14,363 nt of DNA from Davidsoniella eucalypti (Eukaryota; Ascomycota; Sordariomycetes; Microascales; Ceratocystidaceae): positions 1-14,363 of the forward strand of contig RMBW01000575.1 in NCBI GenBank assembly GCA_004009845.1, given 5' to 3'. Below the pieces are notes generated by a model, which worked only from the letters and a program-made list of their open reading frames with translations, ran no database searches and was not told where the DNA came from. Made by a program: the position numbers and the translations under genes. Positions 8,042 to 14,363 of the stretch are shown here, in pieces (position 1 is the first letter of the stretch; the number at the start of each line of letters is the position of its first letter).

Positions 8042-8640
8042 GAAAAATATTAGATAAATAATTGCTATTGTCATAATATAATATTTACTAAATATTAAAT
8101 TATGGTAGAGTTTATATGCATTGACTTGTATCTCTTTCCCGTAAATTACGTTATTTTGAGGTGCAAGCAGTCCCTGCATAGCTTGCGGCTTGCGGCGCTG
8201 CGCAGCGCAGCACAAAATTTGCGGGACACTGAAAAAAAAATACAATTGAATAATAAGATTTGTATATGCTGAATGTTTATTATAGAAGAGTCTAAATTTA
8301 ATACTATAAGTTTTTTTTAATTATAATAGTTAAATTTATAGATAATAATTTAATAGAGGTGTTTCATGTTTAATAAAGTAAATGTTAAATGACGCTTGCG
8401 CTATGGATCCCTATTTTTTGCGCCGGAGGCATGCTTCGCCAGTATTCTACATAATAGTAATTATTTTCGGGTTTTTAATATATATTATTAGGTATGAGAG
8501 TTATAGCTTGTGTTAGCTCTAATTAATCTAAATATTTTTTTGATTGTATTGTATTGTAGGGTTCGGGAATAATAAATTAATTTGTTTTTTTAGTCAGAGT
8601 TTAAGTGTAATATGGGGCCTACGGTCTAAAAATATTTTTA
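8042..8640. other. Mitochondrial intergenic region
   Basis: There is no gene I can support here. The region is AT-rich with the 76-nt GC cluster copy B (8161-8236) and a second GC-rich patch at about 8391-8441 (GACGCTTGCGC ... GCGCCGGAGGCATGCTTCGCC), whose CCGGAGGC word recurs from the 6822-6870 double hairpin. Confidence 0.75.
8161..8236. repeat. GC cluster, copy B (76 nt)
   Basis: It is the direct-orientation partner of copy A at 6955-7030, with three substitutions and no gaps. The central palindrome and outer GTCCC/GGGAC stem are unchanged. It ends CACTGAAAAA and sits in AT-rich spacer between tRNA-Ser and tRNA-Trp. Close identity of two copies in non-coding DNA suggests recent copying or conversion. 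Confidence 0.87.
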
Positions 8641-8712
8641 AAGAGCATAGTTTAACTGGTAAAGCACTAAGCTTCAACCTTATAATTCTTGGTTCGAATC
8701 CAAGTGCTCTTG
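8641..8712 (+). tRNA. trnW: Mitochondrial tRNA-Trp (UCA)
   Basis: The acceptor AAGAGCA pairs perfectly with TGCTCTT. The anticodon loop CTTCAAC gives anticodon TCA, which reads UGA and UGG as tryptophan in the mould mitochondrial code. The T arm is CTTGG-TTCGAAT-CCAAG. The stem CTAAG/CTTAT has one outer mismatch. It agrees with in-frame TGA codons in nad6 and in the endonuclease ORF (9107, 9536, 9860). Confidence 0.93.
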
Positions 8713-9067
8713 TATAGATTTTTATCTGTATATTTTTAATTTCCCTTAAGGGCTAAGAGTTAGGGTAAAGCTCTTAAATAATTTTTTTATTAAAAATTAT
8801 GTTTCTAAGTTTATAAGTATATTTGTGATCATGATTACCATATTGACACAATAACTAATATTTTTATATGGCTAAATGTAAATATATTTATAAATTAGAG
8901 TAATCAGTAAAATAATGTTTAAGCCATAGCTTTATTTTAGTAAGTGGGTTATTAAATAATCTAACCCCATTTAAAGGGATTATTTAATAATTTTTTTTAT
9001 AACCAATTTATTAAAATTGGTTCTAAATTATAAAATATTAATTTATTTATTTATTTATAACAAACAT
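8713..9067. other. nad6 upstream spacer with inverted repeat
   Basis: The AT-rich spacer carries no gene. It has a perfect 13-bp inverted repeat TTATTAAATAATC / GATTATTTAATAA (8949-8961 with 8978-8990, loop 16) and a further hairpin AACCAAT...ATTGGTT (about 9001-9022). These lie 50-120 bases upstream of nad6 and could be transcript processing signals or leader structure. Confidence 0.7.
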
Positions 9068-9318
9068 ATGACAATTTTTAACAATAATTTAAACATGGTA
9101 GAAGTCTGAAATACTTCTACTAATGGTTTTAATGTAGAATATACAAATATTCTATATGTACTTTCAGCATTATCAAGTATAGCTGCAATAGTAGTAAAAA
9201 ATTCTATAGTGAGTATTTTATTTTTAGTATGTCTATTCGCTTTAATTGGTATGGCCTTATGCCTATCAGGTTTTAATTTTATAGGTTTAAGTTATATTAT
9301 GATTTATATTGGAGCGGT
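9068..9318 (+). CDS. nad6: NADH dehydrogenase subunit 6, exon 1
   Basis: ND6 is a hydrophobic core subunit of respiratory complex I in the inner mitochondrial membrane. With the mould mitochondrial code (TGA at 9107 is Trp) the frame from ATG 9068 gives about 84 residues: a polar N-terminus with NGFNVEY, then hydrophobic segments KNSIVSILFLVCLFAL and GFNFIGLSYIMIYIGAV. These match the fungal ND6 pattern (NPIVSVLFL..., NFIGLSYLLVYVGAV). Family homology normally continues past GAV with SILFLF; here it stops and an intron with a fused ORF begins. The 5' splice site is placed after the T at 9318 by the group I rule that the upstream exon ends in U. A second ATG at 9095 is possible, but 9068 keeps a normal leader. 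Later exons are not in this window because the sequence changes to rDNA at 10412. Confidence 0.88.
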
Positions 9319-9319
9319 G

Positions 9320-10411
9320 AAATTTTATGCCGGGTTGGTTAAAATCCAACTCTGCAATATGTTTTTAATTTCAATTAAATTTTTCCAAAATTTTTATTAT
9401 GATTTTTATTTTTCTAATTTTAAAATTAATAACTTTAATAGTTATTCTTTGAAATCTAATTTTAATATATTAAATAGTTGCCGTAGGTTTTATTCTGTTT
9501 TACCATCAAAATCTATAGATGAAGAGTTTTTAAGATGATTTGTAGGATTTTCAGATGGAGAATCTAATTTTACAATAGTATTATTAAAAGATAAAGAAGG
9601 TAATATTAAAGGAGCTAGTTTCAGATTTATTATTGAGTTACATGTAGATGATATAGATGCTTTAAAATATATAAAAAGTAAATTAAACATAGGAAATGAA
9701 ATAGCTGTGTATGGTAATAGTTGTAAATTTTCTGTTATTCATAGAAATGACATTATTAAATTGATCTATATTTTGGATAAATATCCTTTAAATACTTCTA
9801 AATATTTAGATTATTTAGATTTTAAAAAAGCTTTTGAATTGTATAGTGAATTTAAAACTTGAGCCCTCCGGGCCGATTTCTCCGATCGGAGAAATACTGA
9901 AAAAGAAAAAAAAAATTTAATTGATAACTTATAAGTAAAAAAGTGGTATGAATAACGTAGAGTAGATTTTAATTTTCCTAGTGATCACAAAATAGAAATT
10001 ACTAGTTATGATTATTAGGACTTATTGAAGCGCGAAGGTTCTTTTTATGTAGATAGATTAAATTACAACCTTCTTTTATTATTGGTCTTTCTGAAATACA
10101 AAGTGAGGTTATTAGAAAAATAAAAGGTACTTAGAAAACAATCTAGGTTTTGATAGTTATTCTATGTTTAAATTACAAAATTCATCTTTTATGGCTCTAG
10201 TTGTAGATAAAGGTAGAGGTAATACTAAACCTATGCTAAGATTAAAAATTACAAATACCTTGATTTTAGTTAATTATTTATACCCTTTTTAGATCAAATG
10301 ACATTTATTACTAAAAAAGGTAAAGATTATAGAGATTTTAAAATAATTTGTACAGCTATAAGTAAAGGAGCTCATAGAAATAATGATATTAAAGAATTGA
10401 TTTTAAAATTA
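9320..10411 (+). pseudogene. LAGLIDADG homing endonuclease, frame-broken, 3' truncated
   Basis: Such intron-encoded endonucleases cut an intronless allele and so spread the intron; some also help splicing. The frame fused to nad6 shows the first motif WFVGFSDGESNF (9536-9571, with TGA as Trp; family norm has GEG, here GES), then a DNA-binding-type segment to about 9862. It ends at TAA 9926 after a GC-rich hairpin. The second motif GLIEA/EGSFYVD follows at about 10018-10055 with one extra base near 10033. More conserved blocks (FIIGLSEIQ, YSMFKLQNSSFM, FITKKGKDYRDFKIIC, SKGAHRNNDIKELILKL) continue in shifting frames up to the join. Two LAGLIDADG motifs make it a single-chain monomer. The many single-base breaks with intact motifs look like read errors more than decay. 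The extreme C-terminus is missing. Confidence 0.85.
9863..9894. repeat. GC double hairpin inside the endonuclease ORF
   Basis: GCCC-TCC-GGGC (9863-9873) is followed by the perfect 18-nt palindrome TTTCTCCGATCGGAGAAA (9877-9894) and then TACTGAAAAAG plus a long A run. It lies between the two LAGLIDADG motifs, where the protein linker would be, and its A-rich right flank matches the other GC clusters. It looks inserted rather than ancestral coding sequence, and the first frame ends shortly after it. Confidence 0.7.
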
Positions 10412-10552
10412 TCTTGGCTCTAGCATCGATGAAGAACGCAGCGAAAATGCGATACGTAATGTGAATTGCAGAATTCAGTGAATCATCGAATCTTTGAACG
10501 CACATTGCGCCTGGCAGTATTCTGCCAGGCATGCCTGTCCGAGCGTCATTTC
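10412..10552 (+). rRNA. 5.8S rRNA: 5.8S rRNA, 5'-truncated second copy
   Basis: The sequence matches 4593-4732 of the first copy from TCTTGGCTCTAGC onward, with one extra A near 10445 (GCGAAAATGCG; copy 1 has the normal GCGAAATGCG). The first 18 nt of 5.8S are replaced by mitochondrial endonuclease sequence. It cannot be a functional gene as it stands. Confidence 0.95.
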
Positions 10553-10713
10553 ACCACTCAAGCTCCGCTTGGTGTTGGAGGACTCGCATCTTATGATGCG
10601 GGCCGCCGAAAGCATCGGCTGTTATACTTGCAGCTTCCCTGTGTAGTAATATTTATTTACGCTTTGAAACTCTTGTACTACATGCCGTAAAAACCCTCTA
10701 TTTTTTGAAAAGG
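10553..10713 (+). other. ITS2: ITS2, second copy
   Basis: It is the same as 4733-4893 except for single-base indels: CCGAAAGCATCGG against CCGAAATGCATCGG, and an extra A before AGGTTGACC. No substitution is seen. Confidence 0.93.
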
Positions 10714-10747
10714 TTGACCTCGGATCAGGTAGGAATACCCGCTGAAC

Positions 10748-10779
<32 letters not shown>

Positions 10780-11166
10780 CAAACAGGGATTGCCTTAGTA
10801 GCGGCGAGCGAAGCGGCAACAGCTCAAATTTGAAATCTGGCTTACTTCGTAGTCCGAGTTGTAATTTGTAGAGGATGCTTTGGTGAGGTGCCTTCCGAGT
10901 TCCCTGGAACGGGACGCCGGAGAGGGTGAGAGCCCCGTACGGTTGGATACCAAACCTTTGTATAGCTCCTTCAACGAGTCGAGTAGTTTGGGAATGCTGC
11001 TCTAAATGGGAGGTATATCTCTCTATAAAGCTAAATACCGGCTAGAGACCGATAGCGCACAGTAGAGTGATCGAAAGATGAAAAGCACTTTGAAAAGAGA
11101 GTTAAACAGCACGTGAAATTGTTGAAAGGGAAGCGCCTATGACCAGACTTGTTTCTGTCAGTTTTG
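10714..11166 (+). rRNA. 28S rRNA: 28S rRNA, 5' fragment, second copy
   Basis: It matches 4894-5345 through the D1 region up to CTTGTTTCTGTCAGTTTTG, then changes abruptly at 11167 to LINE sequence. Differences from copy 1 are only indels (extra A near 10783, extra T near 10842, missing T near 10881, a two-indel spot near 11022-11030, missing A near 11060). Only about 450 nt of 28S are present. Confidence 0.95.
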
Positions 11167-11580
11167 GTTGCGATAGAGGTGCATACTCTTTTTTCAAGAG
11201 CCTCCTTTGCAAGCTTATCCACTATCTCATTTCCTTCTATTCCTACATGTCCAGGGCACCAGTGTATTTCTATACTGGTGTCGAGGTCCTGTAGGTTTAG
11301 CTTCTCTATGAGGTTCGTGAATATACCAGGCTTCCGTACTCTTTGGATGGCAGCTTGGATCGACAAAGATCAGGACTCGTTTCCGTAGTGCAGTTTTCGA
11401 ACGTAGCAAAGGCTCTGTAGATCGCATAGCTTTCGCAGTCTGCAACCTCAGTATAAGGACCCAAGGCATTTGCCTCTTGAAACCGCACCGTTTTATTGTC
11501 CTTATCGACAAAGGCATAGGAGGATTTGTCACCCTCCATAGACCCGTCAGTGTACAAACAATAGGCTTCGCCCAACATAG
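11167..11580 (-). pseudogene. LINE RNase H domain, frame-broken and C-terminally cut
   Basis: RNase H removes RNA from the RNA-DNA hybrid made during retrotransposition. All four acidic catalytic positions are visible although spread over several frames: D in CLYTDGSMEG (codon 11548-11546), E in VADCESYAIYRAF (11434-11432), D in LIFVD (11361-11359) and D in GNEIVDKLAKEA (11219-11217). The HWCPGHVGIEGNE block is classic. One frame break lies just after LIFVD, where the next frame continues with QAAIQRVRKPG. The domain ends at the 28S junction only about 15 residues past the last catalytic D region. Confidence 0.88.
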
Positions 11581-11814
11581 GGTTGCTAGGGTTGCCAGGT
11601 GGATTTCTTTTGCTTCTTCTTTTTTGACTTTAGGGATATGTGTAGTGATTGGGGTACGCTTGGCCCATGGTGCCTCCCATACAATTTTAGCTCGCTGAAG
11701 TGCCTTGAAAGGTATCAGGTACTTGATGTCCACGGCAAATTGCTTGCACTTGTGACTCTCGCTTCAATTTGTAGGGACCCAAGATACCAAGAGACTCAAA
11801 GTCAGACTCCGAGT
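11579..11814 (-). other. LINE connection region between RT and RNase H
   Basis: In one long frame this stretch reads WEAPWAKRTPITTHIPKVKK and HLATLATLCW, the spacer between the RT thumb and the RNase H start, typical in position for Tad-like elements. It has no catalytic motif. The frame differs from that of the flanking parts, in line with indels throughout the element. Confidence 0.65.
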
Positions 11815-12508
11815 TCAGATGGTCCTTGGTGGGTTGGCGCAATGACGTATGGGGTGGTGTTTAGGGAATTGTAGAAGTCTTGTTCCGTACTTGAGGTTAT
11901 TCCATTCCAAGTTGATCTCAACTGGTTTAATGCCAGCCTCTATTTCACAAGCCCTTTTCGGAGCCTGCTTGTAGGTGCCAAGCATCATGGAAATCGCCAA
12001 ACTTTGTACTTTTTCAAGGTGTTTCTTGAGGAAATGGGCTTCATTTTTGTCCACCAGAGGATCGAACCGTACTCCATGATAGGACGAATCACCGCTTGGT
12101 ATAACTGTCTAGTTGCTTTCGCACTTAGACCGCTATACTTCCGCGAAATCCGTTGAATTCCCATTAGGGTTCTGGTTGCTTTAAGGGTTCTGTCTTGGAC
12201 ATGCTCGCTGAAATTCAGCTGACAGTCTAGCCAGATTCCTAGCCACTTGATCTTCTCTGATGGTTGTATTGTCGTCCTAGGACGTCTATATGTTCATTGC
12301 TTACTGCTTTACTCCTTGTTAAATGCAGAAGCTCAGTCTTGGAGCTCTCAAACTCGACGGAACTATCGTCGGCTTGCCTGGTGAGATCTTCAACGATGGC
12401 CTCTAGAGCTCTGCAATTTCTTGCAAAGCTTTTGGAAGCTACCGTAATCAGAATATCATCAATGTATGAGAGCTGAATGCCATGAACTGGGATGGATTGG
12501 GGGATGTT
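11815..12508 (-). pseudogene. LINE reverse transcriptase, C-terminal half (YIDD to thumb)
   Basis: The catalytic YIDD box (12466-12455, context GIQLSYIDDILITVAS) is followed by FESSKTELLHLTRSK, then in another frame KWLGIWLDCQLNFSEHV and LYQAVIRPIMEYGS, then LEKVQSLAISMMLGTYKQAP and EAGIKPVEINLEWNN (12054-11815). This is the palm end, thumb and connection of LINE RT. At least two single-base frame changes are needed near 12250 and 12060. Its upstream half lies at 12997-13866, separated by the nested insertion. Confidence 0.87.
12495..12508. repeat. Target-site duplication, left copy
   Basis: GATTGGGGGATGTT (+ strand) matches GATTGGGGATGTT at 12984-12996 apart from one G in the run. This copy has five Gs, which keeps the host RT frame NIPQSIPVHGIQLSYIDD open, so five is probably the true count. 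Confidence 0.85.
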
Positions 12509-12983
12509 TTTATTTTTTATTTTTTTTTTATTCATTAATCTTATGGAGCTAAAGAGCTATGAAGATGTAAAATAAAAGCAAATAAAACAATAAAAACATA
12601 ACAGAAAACAAGTAGAACATAACACAAAACATAAAAAAACATAAGGAAAAACACAAAGAAATCAACAACACCACAAATCATCACGAAGTGCGACTGGTTC
12701 ACCCTCACCGGCAACACCATCGTTGGTCACTTCCTCAACTCTTCCCCAGTTTCTCCCCCCTATTCCTGTTTTTTCAGAAATACTAGCAAGGCTTGCTGGT
12801 GCTTCGCCTTACTAAATAGATCTTCCATCTTTATCTCACCATCGCAGACGTCTTTCAACTCTTGTCTTTGCTCAAGCCACATATCACAGTCCAACACCAA
12901 GTGCTGAATAGTTTCAATGTCCAGCTGACAATGACGACACATGCTACTCGATACCTTGCCTATGGTCTTTAGGTACGGCAGGT
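12509..12983 (-). mobile_element. Nested 5'-truncated LINE insertion
   Basis: This 475-bp minus-strand insert splits the host RT between its GIPQGS and YIDD motifs. Reading right to left it contains the C-terminal end of a LINE ORF (12983-12760), a 3' UTR of about 220 nt and an A-rich tail (T-rich on the + strand, 12509-12532) directly against the left duplication. The 5' truncation, A-rich tail and 13/14-bp flanking duplication are the signature of target-primed reverse transcription. Whether donor and host belong to one family cannot be tested because the host's own 3' end is missing. Confidence 0.85.
12760..12983 (-). pseudogene. LINE C-terminal zinc-knuckle region (5'-truncated)
   Basis: The frame reads LPYLKTIGKVSSSMCRHC, then ETIQHLVLDCDMW, and ends KHQQALLVFLKKQE with TAG. 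The C-x2-C ... H-x4-C arrangement after a short K.G.S..C lead matches the putative zinc-binding tail downstream of RNase H in Tad-like LINEs. It is presumed to help nucleic acid binding. The frame happens to join that of the host RT upstream, giving a chance hybrid ORF from 13023. Confidence 0.85.
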
Positions 12984-12996
12984 GATTGGGGATGTT
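12984..12996. repeat. Target-site duplication, right copy
   Basis: GATTGGGGATGTT is the partner of 12495-12508, with one G fewer in the homopolymer. It marks the 5' end of the nested insert. Confidence 0.85.
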
Positions 12997-13866
12997 GATG
13001 TGTATAAGTCTCGAATAAATCAAGAACAGAATGGGGGAGATTGGCTGCCTTGCGGTATGCCCTGGTCAATAGTGTAGAAGTTTGTTCGTTTGCCATCAAA
13101 GCATATCTGGACCTTCCTCTTTTGAAGAAAGGCTGCAATCCATTGGGTGCAGTTATTCGGAAGACCTAGATCTCTGCAGTGCCACAGTAGGGTATCCCTG
13201 TTAACATGGTCGAAAGCGCCTTGATATCAAGTAGTGCAATACTCGATTTCAGGCCCTGTTCTTTCCATGACTTGACTTGGTCCATGAGAACCATTGCTGC
13301 ATCGATCGTCGATCGTTGTTTCCGTCCGCCAACTGCGTTGGGTGAAGCAGGTCGTCCTTTGTTGCAGCCAAGAAACCAAGTCTCTGTGCAAAAATTCGTT
13401 CCAATACTTTACCTAAGCAGTTCAGCAGCGTGATAATCCGATATGCCTTGATACGGGAATAGTCTGGCTTGTTGGTTTTTTCAATATCACTCCGATGCCT
13501 GGCGCCACACCGTAGGACACTGTCCTTTAGTGAATAGCTCCGTGTAGACATAGTGGAAGACCTCGGGGATAGCCCTATAGCATTTTGGATCATTTGGAAA
13601 TTAATCCCATCTGGTCCAGCAGACTTCTTAGGGTTTGAGGTCATGATAGCTCTTTCAATCTCAATGGTAGAGATGTTAGGCCAAGGCCATTTCGAGTTCT
13701 CGTGATGTGGGATGGGTAGAGTGTCTTCGTCCTCAAGGGACTCACCTTTTTCGCCGCCCACAAGATTCAGTAGCATCTTAGCTTTGTCGTCGAAAGACTC
13801 CGCCTTGACACCATTTTCCTCGAGTGGTTGTATATACGAGTCGGTTGTGGGTTTCGTGTATCTCAT
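12997..13866 (-). pseudogene. LINE reverse transcriptase, N-terminal half (fingers, motifs A-B)
   Basis: RT copies element RNA at the nicked target. Visible in order: NPKKSAGPDGINFQMIQ (13630-13570), KPDYSRIKAYRIITLLNCLG (about 13480-13415), RQRST-type finger segment, motif A LLDIK.AFDHV with the catalytic D at 13228-13226 and the second D at 13211-13209, and motif B GIPQGS (13061-13044). At least five single-base frame changes are needed (near 13560, 13510, 13340, 13218 and 13038); a base appears to be missing inside motif A. Protein-level conservation across all breaks argues that the element is young and that many breaks are sequence errors. Confidence 0.88.
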
Positions 13867-14123
13867 AGCAGTGAAGACTTCGTCGCCGGTTGCTTGTTCT
13901 AAGAAAGAATTGAAATAGTTAGCTTTGGTTTTGATAATGGCATGGAAATACCTGTTTCGTTTTTCTTGTACTCCGTCAGACAGATCTTATCCTTCTTCCA
14001 ATGTCGTTCGGCCCTGAGAAACGACTTCCTCAATAGCTTGAGTTCGTCGTTCCACCAAGGTTTACTCCGGGGGCAGATGCGAGCCTTCGGCATCACCTCT
14101 GCGCAGGTATCCACATCGGCCAA
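13867..14123 (-). pseudogene. LINE linker between endonuclease and RT
   Basis: The frame shows VDTCAEVMPKARICPRSK followed by PWWNDELKLLRKSF and RHWKKDK, the characteristic Trp-Trp linker that follows the APE-type endonuclease in LINE ORF2. A frame change in the run AAGAAAAACG near 13965 is needed to continue to the RT. The endonuclease itself is not recognisable upstream, so LINE homology stops somewhere between about 14110 and 14150. Confidence 0.8.
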
Positions 14124-14188
14124 GCACGTACGCGTCAGGAACGCGTTGCACGCACCTCGCTCCGTCCTTCCTCCTCAAGTCACCGTTC

Positions 14189-14363
14189 ATGGGCTTACCT
14201 CGCACCCCCACGAGAACTCGCTCCAAGGCCAAGGAAACCACTGAGCAACTGATCTCCACTGAGACAACCCACGCGCGCACCTTGAGCCGAGTAACCACCT
14301 CTCGCAACCCGCTACCCTTGGATGACGAAGACGATGCAAGTGATAACCCTCCGATACCTCTGA
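14189..14363 (+). CDS. Open frame of unknown function, continues past window
   Basis: The ATG at 14189 opens 58 codons with no stop to the window end. The protein is rich in Arg, Thr and Ser at the start (PRTPTRTRSKAKETTEQ) and acidic later (DDEDDASDNPP). It has no domain I recognise. A basic TRSKA-like start followed by an acidic stretch resembles the N-termini of some LTR-retrotransposon Gag proteins, but this is weak. The frame is also open upstream to before 14102. The region is more GC-rich than the LINE, and this strand change suggests a further junction near 14110-14150. Confidence 0.3.
   Translation, partial: MGLPRTPTRTRSKAKETTEQLISTETTHARTLSRVTTSRNPLPLDDEDDASDNPPIPL

Larger units (their letters stand above)
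9319..10411 (+). other. Probable group I intron in nad6, 3' end missing
   Basis: Downstream of the conserved GAV the frame stays open but loses ND6 homology and enters a LAGLIDADG ORF, the usual layout of a fungal mitochondrial group I intron with an in-frame endonuclease. Near its 5' end GGGTTGG...CCAACTC (about 9332-9351) can form a stem like the P2 helix. The catalytic core (P, Q, R, S) would lie after the ORF and is lost at the 10411/10412 join, so subgroup cannot be called. Confidence 0.7.
11167..14123 (-). mobile_element. Tad-like LINE (non-LTR retrotransposon), truncated at both ends
   Basis: The element reads right to left. It contains the endonuclease-to-RT linker (14123-13880), the reverse transcriptase (about 13870-12997 and 12508-11880) and an RNase H domain (about 11560-11167). 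RT plus RNase H in one ORF with PRSKPWW and KPDYS..KAYR..TLLNCLGK text is typical of fungal Tad-clade LINEs. Its 3' end (zinc-knuckle tail, UTR, poly-A) is lost at the 28S join, and its 5' end (ORF1, most of the endonuclease) is absent. It is interrupted by another LINE fragment at 12509-12983. A 3'-truncated LINE is not a normal product of target-primed reverse transcription, which supports an artificial or secondary break at 11166/11167. Confidence 0.9.

Noticed and set aside
6642..10411. A nuclear copy of mitochondrial DNA (NUMT)
   Set aside because: It is possible but not favoured: tRNAs fold almost perfectly, in-frame TGA codons are kept as Trp, and both edges coincide with rDNA joins in a window full of read-type indels.
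11160..11175. A site-specific rDNA retrotransposon (R2-type) in 28S
   Set aside because: The element is of Tad-like type with RNase H, the join is in D1 near the 28S start rather than the known R2 region, and the element is cut inside a domain with no 3' end.
11167..14123. RIP (C-to-T mutation) as the cause of the broken LINE
   Set aside because: Breaks are single-base indels with motifs intact; there is no visible excess of TA-rich stop codons.

Overview
This window comes from a filamentous ascomycete (Pezizomycotina), but it is a mosaic of three genomic compartments rather than one natural locus. The ITS and V4 style of the rRNA looks broadly Sordariomycete-like; genus cannot be settled by eye. 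The evidence is a full 18S-ITS1-5.8S-ITS2-28S array with fungal signatures, an AT-rich block with fungal mitochondrial tRNAs and a nad6 exon read with UGA as tryptophan, and a fungal LINE-type (Tad-like) retrotransposon.

Layout. Bases 1-2631 are spacer upstream of the rRNA genes (IGS, then probable 5' ETS). Bases 2632-6640 are rDNA on the + strand: complete 18S, ITS1, 5.8S, ITS2 and about the first half of 28S. The 28S stops at the single N (6641). From 6642 to 10411 the sequence is mitochondrial: tRNA-Gly, Lys, Asp, Ser and Trp, several GC-rich hairpin repeats, a tRNA-like remnant, and nad6 exon 1 running in frame into a LAGLIDADG homing-endonuclease ORF of a probable group I intron. That ORF is cut mid-gene at 10411/10412, where a second partial rDNA copy begins (5.8S 3' part, ITS2, first about 450 nt of 28S; 10412-11166). 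At 11166/11167 this passes directly into the minus-strand LINE, which is truncated inside its RNase H domain. The LINE runs to about 14123 and is interrupted by a 3' fragment of a LINE (12509-12983) flanked by a 13/14-bp target-site duplication. The last about 175 bases hold an open plus-strand frame of unknown nature.

The two rDNA copies differ over about 750 nt only by single-base insertions and deletions, with no clear substitution, and copy 1 carries the usual form at conserved sites. The LINE and the endonuclease show the same pattern: conserved protein motifs that jump between reading frames. The simplest reading is an assembly chimera of lightly polished long reads. A nuclear locus with mitochondrial, rDNA and LINE pieces joined together is a less likely alternative.

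Biology that survives this caution: an 18S gene that looks divergent yet shows paired compensatory changes, a family of mitochondrial GC-rich hairpin elements sharing an A-rich tail, one such hairpin inside a homing-endonuclease ORF, and a textbook nested LINE insertion.
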